Below, piece by piece: positions 59,501 through 64,000 of a DNA stretch of 64,000 nucleotides. Source of the DNA: Gemmatimonadota bacterium (GTDB taxonomy: Bacteria > Gemmatimonadota > Gemmatimonadetes > Longimicrobiales > Gaopeijiaceae); assembly GCA_030428885.1 (NCBI GenBank), contig JAUIEJ010000001.1:620001-684000 (forward strand), in the 5' to 3' direction. The position numbers were made by a program, and so were the translations under genes. The notes beneath the pieces are model-generated. The model worked only from the letters and a program-made list of their open reading frames with translations, did not search any database and was not told where the DNA came from. Each line of letters starts with the position of its first letter. Position 1 is the first letter of the stretch.

Positions 59501-59634
59501 GAGGAGGGCACGTCGAAGACCGGATCCTCGGACCGGGGCATGGTGACGAAGCTCACCAGGCCGAGGCCGGCTCCCAGGGCCACCGCGATCCCCGTGAACC
59601 GGGGATTGCGCAGAGCCTGTTCCGGGAGGTTCAT
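56533..59634 (-). CDS. RND efflux pump inner-membrane transporter
   Basis: 1033 residues from ATG 59634, a full-length RND transporter (AcrB/MdtB-like subfamily). An N-terminal helix, two large periplasmic loops, and membrane helix 4 with IALGLLVDDAIVVVENVARH, which carries the paired aspartates of proton relay. The later GITSLAGIVINNAILLVEFAN is the second-half counterpart. Overlaps the adaptor gene (4 bases). Pumps drugs, lipophilic compounds or metals; specificity not readable. Confidence 0.93.
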   Translation of the reverse strand: MNLPEQALRNPRFTGIAVALGAGLGLVSFVTMPRSEDPVFDVPSSTIVAVLPGADATDLESLVVDPVEEELRELDDVDRVQSTMDDGLARISVDMVVGTDPDDGYDRVLQAVNRIRADLPAELRTLDVIQVSLTDVSVLQIALRADDDEIERVRRSAELLERRLERVAGVKAVDVWALAEREVRVAVDPVRLDSHGLGWEDVAAALRGAGLDLPGGSVDAGARRFNVRTTGELGSLAAIREVVVAGRGAQQVRVGDVAEVFETREDDRHRVRVSGRPAVLVSATQRDGTNVMDVVAALHDEIEAFRTTLPDGVEILPLFDQSASVDARVGGFFASLLQGVALVGLVMVVFLGWRPALLVVMTIPLAVLLALAGVDAGDFGLQQMSIVGLVIALGLLVDDAIVVVENVARHRRLGRSPLKAALEGAVEVAGPSTSGTVTTVLAFVPMIAMPTTTGDYIRSLPVTVVYALLASLLLSLTLTPWLASRLLAGRSGAPSNAPPSTAEAGPPAHRGDRLTGLATGPYRRALEGALRHPARVLGGAALALALSLALFPLVGVSLFPAAEKPQFLVSIEAPAGTSLDGTDGVVRRVEELVAGLDDVERVAGNTGRDHPQVYYNVVPRGETSNVGQVFVQTATFADHARVIPALRDSLARIPGARFTVVEFENGPPVEAPVVFRVVGDEIGELTRLSRRIEEILRATPGARDVRNALGERRTDLALRVDPGRLHLTGLDPATLDRTVRAHLAGTPVTTWRDPRGEELDVVVRMPISGEHPTPDDLDRIRLRTRTGARVPLAQVARVELVEATGLLEHYDGERVATVTARVDADVSALDVTRAARQALESEPWPDGYRWIAGGVFEEQQEGFAGMLRALLVAVFGIFAVLVLQFRSFVQPLVIFAAVPLAFVGAVLALLVTGYTFSFTAFIGITSLAGIVINNAILLVEFANRARGEGADVDEALARAGEARFSPIVLTTLTTIGGLLPLTLTGSSLWSPLGWVIIGGLLVSTVLTLFVVPVLYRLGATLSGRDLSHEIESF

Positions 59635-60701
59635 GGGAGGCCTCCTTCCGCCGAGAGCCTGGGCGAGGGAACGACCCGGACGGGGGTGCCCGCCCGCAGG
59701 TACGCGGCGCCGGTGGTGACGACCGCGACCCCGGGGCCGACCCCGCCGCCCCGGACCCGGACCCCCGCGGTGCCCACGTCGAGGATCTGCACCGTCCGGG
59801 GCCGGGCCGTGTCGGCGTCCACGACGAACACCGTGCCCTGCCCGTTCCGGGCCTCCACCACCGCCTCCGGTGGGAGCGAGACGCCCGGCCCCGTCTCCGG
59901 GGGCAGCAGGGTGAGGCGCACCACCAGACCCGAGCGGAGCGGCGCCGCAGGGCCGTCCAGGGTGACCTCCACCGGGAAGGTCCCCGTGCCCGGATCGGCG
60001 GCGGCTCCGGTGCGGGTGACCCGCCCGAACAGGACCACGCCGGGGAGCGCGTCGGTGGTCACTTCCGCCGGCGTCCCCACCGCCACCCTCAAGGCGTCGC
60101 GATCCGACAGGGCCGCATCCACGGTCCACCGGTCCCCCGCCGAGAGACGCACCACGGGCGTACCCGGCCCCACCCATTCGTCGGGCTCCACCATCCGGGC
60201 TGCCACGCGCCCCGCCGCGGGAGCCCGGAGTACCGTTCGCTCGACCTCCTCCGTGGCGGCGTCCACCGCGGCCTGGGCCCGGGCGCTCCGGTCCCGGGCG
60301 TCCTGGAGGGCGGCCAGGGCCACCACCGAGTCGGCGTGGAGGCGCTCGAAGCGCTCCGCCGCGCGGGCGGCCTGACGGGCGTCGGCCCGTGCGGCGTCGA
60401 GGCGGGAGGTGGCGTCGACCGTGCGAAGGCGGGCGACGGGCTGGCCCGCTCGGACCGGGTCGCCCACATCGACCTCCACCGCGTCCACGAGTCCGGGCGA
60501 CCGAAACGCCAGGGTGCGCTCGGCGTCGCGGGCGACGCGCCCGGGCACCACGATGGGGTCGGGGGCCGAGTCGGCGACGGCCTCCACGGTGCGGACGGGC
60601 ACCCGGTCGGGCTCGGGCGCCTCCACGGGGGCCGGCTCGCCGCCGCAGGCCGCCAGAATCAGGGCCGCCAGGGGGGCGCGCACGAGAGGGGAGACGGTCA
60701 T
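59631..60701 (-). CDS. RND efflux periplasmic adaptor (membrane fusion) lipoprotein
   Basis: 356 residues from ATG 60701. Lipobox ILAAC. Adaptor order is visible: the N-terminal half-lipoyl LVDAVEVDVGDPVRAGQPVARL, a short coiled-coil hairpin (ARQAARAAERFERLHADS), the second lipoyl half LRAPAAGRVAARMVEPDEWV, then beta-barrel and membrane-proximal domains. Links the RND pump to the outer-membrane factor encoded just upstream. ATGA overlaps on both sides. Confidence 0.92.
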   Translation of the reverse strand: MTVSPLVRAPLAALILAACGGEPAPVEAPEPDRVPVRTVEAVADSAPDPIVVPGRVARDAERTLAFRSPGLVDAVEVDVGDPVRAGQPVARLRTVDATSRLDAARADARQAARAAERFERLHADSVVALAALQDARDRSARAQAAVDAATEEVERTVLRAPAAGRVAARMVEPDEWVGPGTPVVRLSAGDRWTVDAALSDRDALRVAVGTPAEVTTDALPGVVLFGRVTRTGAAADPGTGTFPVEVTLDGPAAPLRSGLVVRLTLLPPETGPGVSLPPEAVVEARNGQGTVFVVDADTARPRTVQILDVGTAGVRVRGGGVGPGVAVVTTGAAYLRAGTPVRVVPSPRLSAEGGLP

Positions 60702-62134
60702 GGGGAGACTCCTGCGTCGGGAAGGGCGGGGATGTGGGCGTCGAGACCCAGGGCGTGGCGCCACCGGGCGAGCCGGGTCAGGGCCGCGGTGCGACTCGAC
60801 GCCTCGGCGAGGCGGGCGTCGGTGAGGGCGGCCCGGGCGTCGAGGAACTCGAGGGGCGTGGCGAGCCCTTCGTCGACCCGCCGCTCCACGAGCCGGAACG
60901 CCTGCTCGGCGGCGGCGAGGCGAGCCGCGGCCCGGGAGATGCCGTCCATGGCCACGGTGAAGGCGCGCCGGGTCGCGTCGACTTCGAAGTCCACTGCGGC
61001 GGCCGTGGCCTCGCGGCTCGCCCGGAGCGCCGAAGCACGGGCCTGGAGCGCCCGGGCCTCGGCGTCCACCGTGCGATCGAAGAGGGGCCAGGTCACCACG
61101 AGGGAACCGGTCACGAACCGGTCGTCGGCGGCGAGTCCGTAATCGGCGCCCTGGATGCCGGCGTCCACGGCCACGGCCAGGGTGGGGCGTCGCCGGGCGG
61201 TGGTGGCGTCGGCGGCCGCGTCCAGCGCGGCGACGCGCCGGTCGAGTCCGTCCAGCTCGGGGCGTCGGGGTCGGGGTGGGGTGCTCCCGGCTCCGGCCGT
61301 CACCGGCACGGAGACGACTTCGGTGGGCGTGGGGAGCGGCGCGTCGAGGGCGACGTGGCGCAGCAGATTGACCCGGGCCCGGGCATCGGCTTCGCTGGCT
61401 TCGGCCCGGGCCACCGCTTCGTCCACCGTCAGCCGCTCGGCCCGCGCCCGGGCGACCACGTCCGGCGTCACGAGATCGGCCGCCAGTCGTCGGGCGGCGA
61501 CCCGTTCGTGTTCGGCCACCCGGTCCCGGGCGGCCCGCTGGATCTCCACGGTCCGCCGTGCGTCGATCCAGGCGTACCAGGCCAGGGTCACGTCCAGGAC
61601 GATCCGGCGCCGCTGTACGGCGAGGTCCGACTCCGCCGCGTCGGCGTCCCGTTCCCGGCGCCGGGTCTCGGCCGAGGCCGCGGGCGACCAGATGACCTGG
61701 GTGACCCGCAGCCGGGTGTCCTGCTCCCGGGGACGAAGCAGCGGCGTGTTCACGTTGGAGATGGGGGAGAACGCGTCGGTGGCGGTGAGGTCGTTGAGGG
61801 CGCCGTAGACCGGATTGAGGAGGTCGCCCACCGGAAACTCCAGGGTGCGCCCGCCGTCGGCCCGGGTGTAGCGGGCCTCCACTCCTAGGGTCGGGCGGAA
61901 GCGTGCCCGGGCCGCCTCCACCGAGGCCCGGCGGGCGTCGAGATCCAGGCGGGACCCTCGCAGGGTCGGATTGCCGGCCAGGGCCTCGGCAACGAGGCCG
62001 GCGAGGGCCGGGTCCGGCGTCGCGGAGGGGGGCCCGGGGCAGGGGCACGGGGGCGTCGGAGCGTCCTGGGCCATGGCCGAGGCCGTCGTCACGGTCCAGG
62101 CCAGCAGCACGGCCCACGGTCCCGGGCGGCTCAT
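60698..62134 (-). CDS. Outer-membrane efflux protein (TolC/OprM-like)
   Basis: 478 residues from ATG 62134 with a Sec signal peptide ending in SAMAQ. OEP repeats: ALAGLVAEALAGNPTLRGSR, SVEAARARFRPTLGVEARYT and a second RRPTLAVAVDAG half; helices such as AEQAFRLVERRVDEGLATPLEF are characteristic. Forms the outer channel for the adjacent adaptor and RND pump. Confidence 0.92.
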   Translation of the reverse strand: MSRPGPWAVLLAWTVTTASAMAQDAPTPPCPCPGPPSATPDPALAGLVAEALAGNPTLRGSRLDLDARRASVEAARARFRPTLGVEARYTRADGGRTLEFPVGDLLNPVYGALNDLTATDAFSPISNVNTPLLRPREQDTRLRVTQVIWSPAASAETRRRERDADAAESDLAVQRRRIVLDVTLAWYAWIDARRTVEIQRAARDRVAEHERVAARRLAADLVTPDVVARARAERLTVDEAVARAEASEADARARVNLLRHVALDAPLPTPTEVVSVPVTAGAGSTPPRPRRPELDGLDRRVAALDAAADATTARRRPTLAVAVDAGIQGADYGLAADDRFVTGSLVVTWPLFDRTVDAEARALQARASALRASREATAAAVDFEVDATRRAFTVAMDGISRAAARLAAAEQAFRLVERRVDEGLATPLEFLDARAALTDARLAEASSRTAALTRLARWRHALGLDAHIPALPDAGVSP

Positions 62135-62358
62135 GGCGCGGGCTCCCGACCGCGCACCGGGCACTCCACCGAGACCAGTTCGACCCCCAGGTCCCGGAGT
62201 CTCCCCAGGGTGCCGTGGAGGGCGACCTGATCCGGAAGGGGACCGCGGAGCAGCGTGGTGCCGTCGGGCTCGACGCGAAGCGAGAGGGGGGCGAACCGGG
62301 GAGCCCACCGTTCGGGCAGGCGACCCCGGACGCGGATCGAGTACTGGGTGTCGGACAT
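62131..62358 (-). CDS. Small conserved protein at the head of the efflux operon
   Basis: 75 residues, stop overlapping the OMF start (ATGA). YSIRVRGRLPERWAPRFAPLSL, DGTTLLRGPLPDQVALHG and TLGRLRDLGVELVSVECP show a beta-strand-helix pattern I recognise from short, uncharacterised proteins of Actinobacteria and Chloroflexi type. No catalytic motif. Probably cytosolic; its operon partnership with an efflux pump is the only clue. Confidence 0.7.
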   Translation of the reverse strand: MSDTQYSIRVRGRLPERWAPRFAPLSLRVEPDGTTLLRGPLPDQVALHGTLGRLRDLGVELVSVECPVRGREPAP

Positions 62359-62440
62359 GGATCCTCCGGGAGCGCGGCGGGGGCATCCCGCCGCCGTGGA
62401 ACCACGCTACCGACCGACCGGGGCCCCGCGGGCGAACGAT

Positions 62441-62459
62441 GGTTGATATCCGGGTTGAT
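62441..62459. promoter_or_regulatory. GGTTGAT direct repeat in the divergent gap 62359-62476
   Basis: GGTTGAT occurs at 62441-62447 and 62453-62459, starts 12 bases apart, in the 118-base region between the divergent small efflux gene and the EEP gene. TTGATA (62443-62448) could be the -35 of a nearly leaderless transcript for ATG 62477. Weak evidence. Confidence 0.28.
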
Positions 62460-62476
62460 TCGCCGATTCTTCGTGC

Positions 62477-63652
62477 ATGCGGAATCGTGAGCCCATCGTC
62501 CCCTGCGCCGGCGGAGGCCATCGCGTGCGCCTGGCCGGCGGTCGCCGGTTCTTCGCGTCGGCTCGCTGTCCCCGATGCGGGGCGGCCGTGGACCCGACGC
62601 GGGGCCGGCGGGTTGCGGCGGTCGTGCTCAACCTCCTCCGACCCGTCGCCCCCCACCCCGTCGACCGACTCGTCCACGGGGCGGCGGTGGCGTGGGTCGT
62701 GGGCATCGTCGTCGCCACTGCTCTCCTGTGGGCCTTCGCCGACGTGTGGTGGCCCGCGACCATCCTGCTCTTCGGGCCCCGGTGGGTGCTCCTCCTGCCC
62801 GGAGTCCCCCTTCTGCTGTGGGCCGCGGTACGGGATCGGGCGTGGCTGGTGCCCCTCCTCCTGGCGGGTCTACTCGGGGCCGGGCCCCTGGTGGGACTCC
62901 GGACCGGGTGGCGCACCCTCCTGCCCGAGGGCTCGGGGCCGACGCTGCGGGTGGCCACGTTGAACGCCCGGGGGGGCGACGATCTTCCGCGCATCGACGA
63001 ACTGCTGAGTCGGTGGAACGCCGACGTCGTGGTCCTCCAGGAGTGCGGGGGACCCCTCCGGGATCAGATCCGCCGATTGGGCGAGAGCCCCGGGAGTCCG
63101 CTGGACGTCCACACTGCCTCGGGGCTCTGCCTGGTCACGCGTCTGGATCTCGTGGACGCGTCCCAGATGGATCGGGAGGCCCTGGCGTTCGCCGGGGGGG
63201 CCGGACTGGTGTGGAGCTACCTGCTCGACTGGAACGGCGACCCGGTGCGGGTGACCAATCTCCACCTCGAGACCCAGCGGGCCGGCCTGGAACTGGTGCG
63301 GATGGGGCGGGTGCGGGAGGCGCTGGACCCCCTGCGGGAGAAGTCGTTTCTGCGCAGCGTGGAATTGCGCCACGCGCGACGATGGGTCGACAGCCTGCCG
63401 GCGCCGCGGATCGTGGCCGGCGACTTCAACACCCCTCCGGAGAGCCGCATCTACCGCCAGGCCTGGGGCGACTGGACCAATGCCTTCGACGCCCGGGGCG
63501 CGGGGCTGGGGGCCACCCGATTGAACGGGTGGATCCAGGCGCGGATCGACCACGTGCTGGTGGACGGGGCCTGGCGTGTGGTGGACGTGCGGGTGGCCGA
63601 GGACGTGGGTTCGGACCACCTCCCGGTGGTGGCCACGCTCCGCCGACGCTGA
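62477..63652 (+). CDS. Membrane-anchored endonuclease/exonuclease/phosphatase-family protein
   Basis: 391 residues. Residues 1-40 have CxxC (CPRCG) and a lone cysteine before three hydrophobic helices (about 68-140). From 155 the EEP fold follows: LRVATLNARGGDDLPRI, VVVLQECGGPL (metal Glu), VTNLHLETQ, IVAGDFNTPPESRIY (catalytic Asp/Asn), and RIDHVLVD plus GSDHLPVV (catalytic His). Catalytic residues are intact. Substrate may be a nucleic acid, phospholipid or phosphoinositide-like molecule; not decidable here. Confidence 0.83.
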   Translation: MRNREPIVPCAGGGHRVRLAGGRRFFASARCPRCGAAVDPTRGRRVAAVVLNLLRPVAPHPVDRLVHGAAVAWVVGIVVATALLWAFADVWWPATILLFGPRWVLLLPGVPLLLWAAVRDRAWLVPLLLAGLLGAGPLVGLRTGWRTLLPEGSGPTLRVATLNARGGDDLPRIDELLSRWNADVVVLQECGGPLRDQIRRLGESPGSPLDVHTASGLCLVTRLDLVDASQMDREALAFAGGAGLVWSYLLDWNGDPVRVTNLHLETQRAGLELVRMGRVREALDPLREKSFLRSVELRHARRWVDSLPAPRIVAGDFNTPPESRIYRQAWGDWTNAFDARGAGLGATRLNGWIQARIDHVLVDGAWRVVDVRVAEDVGSDHLPVVATLRRR

Positions 63653-63700
63653 ACCCGGACCGGCGCCGCGGCACCCCTGGTGGCCGGTGGGTGAGCCGTC

Positions 63701-64000
63701 TCAGTCGACGAGCCCCCGGCGGCGGGCCTCGGCCACGGCCTCGGTGCGGCGGGAGACCTCGAGCTTGCGATAGATGTTGTGGGTGTGGCGCTTCACCGTG
63801 CCCACCGAGACGAACAGGCGCCGGGCGATATCGGCGTTGCTCAGGCCCGCCGCCAGGAACGTCAGCACCTCCCCCTCCCGGTCCGAGAGCAGGCCGTCGG
63901 ATCCGCCGTCGTCGGCGTCGATGGCGGCGAGAATCCGAGCCACGAGGGCCGTGGGCACGTCGCCCGCGCCCCTGGCCTGGGTGCGGGCCAGGAGATCGCC
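63701..64000 (-). CDS. LuxR/MalT-type regulator, C-terminal part (runs off window)
   Basis: The frame stays open to base 64000, so only the last ~99 residues are seen. LSDREGEVLTFLAAGLSNADIARRLFVSVGTVKRH is the LuxR helix-turn-helix, and the preceding LLARTQARGAG segment with TALVARILAAI resembles the linker of MalT-like multidomain activators. The N-terminal ATPase/TPR parts would lie beyond the window. Convergent with the EEP gene (48 bases). Confidence 0.82.
   Translation of the reverse strand, partial: GDLLARTQARGAGDVPTALVARILAAIDADDGGSDGLLSDREGEVLTFLAAGLSNADIARRLFVSVGTVKRHTHNIYRKLEVSRRTEAVAEARRRGLVD

Overview
The window is one strand-coherent, GC-rich bacterial segment. Bases 1-36590 hold a very large flagellar cluster and 36600-64000 hold ordinary chromosomal genes. 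P- and L-ring genes (flgI, flgH), TolC/RND efflux genes and lipoproteins show a diderm (Gram-negative) cell. The high G+C, frequent GTG starts, two PadR + duplicated-orphan-permease (ADOP) modules and an LVIVD 'choice-of-anchor' secreted protein point to a Gemmatimonadota-like or neighbouring lineage. That placement is inference from gene content, not a database result.

Flagellar region. 1-8890: fliF (3' part), fliG, fliH, fliI, fliJ, a motE-like gene, a fliK-type gene carrying an M15 peptidase domain, flgD, flgE. 9171-19644: fliL, fliM, fliN, a fused fliO-fliP, fliQ, fliR, flhB, flhA, flhF, flhG, fliA and an AMIN-like membrane protein. 19846-26317: flgF, flgG, flgA, flgH, flgI, flgJ (rod-binding part only), flgN, flgK, csrA, behind a near-perfect sigma-54 promoter. 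27039-36590: motA, motB, fliC, fliD, fliS, an unknown gene, flgM, another unknown and a PAS-DHp-REC protein. Most genes overlap their neighbour by 1-14 bases (ATGA, GTGA, TGATG), so translational coupling is the rule. Sigma-28-like promoters (TAAA-box, N11, CCGATA-box) precede motA, fliC and flgM, with a weaker one before fliL. With fliA, flgM and a sigma-54 promoter all present, a sigma-54 then sigma-28 hierarchy is the simplest model. Two minus-strand genes, a ChpT-like histidine phosphotransferase and a CheY-like receiver, sit divergently beside motA and fliC. Together with the PAS-DHp-REC protein they could form a phosphorelay devoted to this flagellum.

Unusual points are: the FliK-M15 fusion paired with a FlgJ that has no hydrolase domain; a flagellin leader with two perfect hairpins and a CsrA-type CAAGGATG loop; an FlhG whose P-loop has lost its lysines; a FliO-FliP fusion with a buried signal peptide; a FliD of about 1027 residues with a duplicated insert; no flgL between flgK and csrA; and an FlgH without a lipobox. 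flgB, flgC, fliE, flgL, fliW and the chemotaxis genes are not in the window.

Region 36600-64000: a DUF4399 lipoprotein, an FG-GAP/LVIVD secreted protein, MarC, an NSUN-type RNA m5C methyltransferase, an unknown lipoprotein, a dihaem cytochrome c, a Tat-exported M19 dipeptidase, a glycosyltransferase-like protein, a Nudix hydrolase, a phosphodiester-glycosidase lipoprotein, a small membrane protein, a DUF1569 protein, an M20 peptidase, two convergent PadR-ADOP modules, a small protein-OMF-MFP-RND efflux operon, an EEP-family protein and the C-terminus of a LuxR/MalT-type regulator that runs off the end. No tRNA, rRNA, CRISPR array, insertion sequence or integrase was seen. No gene-free stretch exceeds 300 bases; the longest is 8891-9170 (280 bases).
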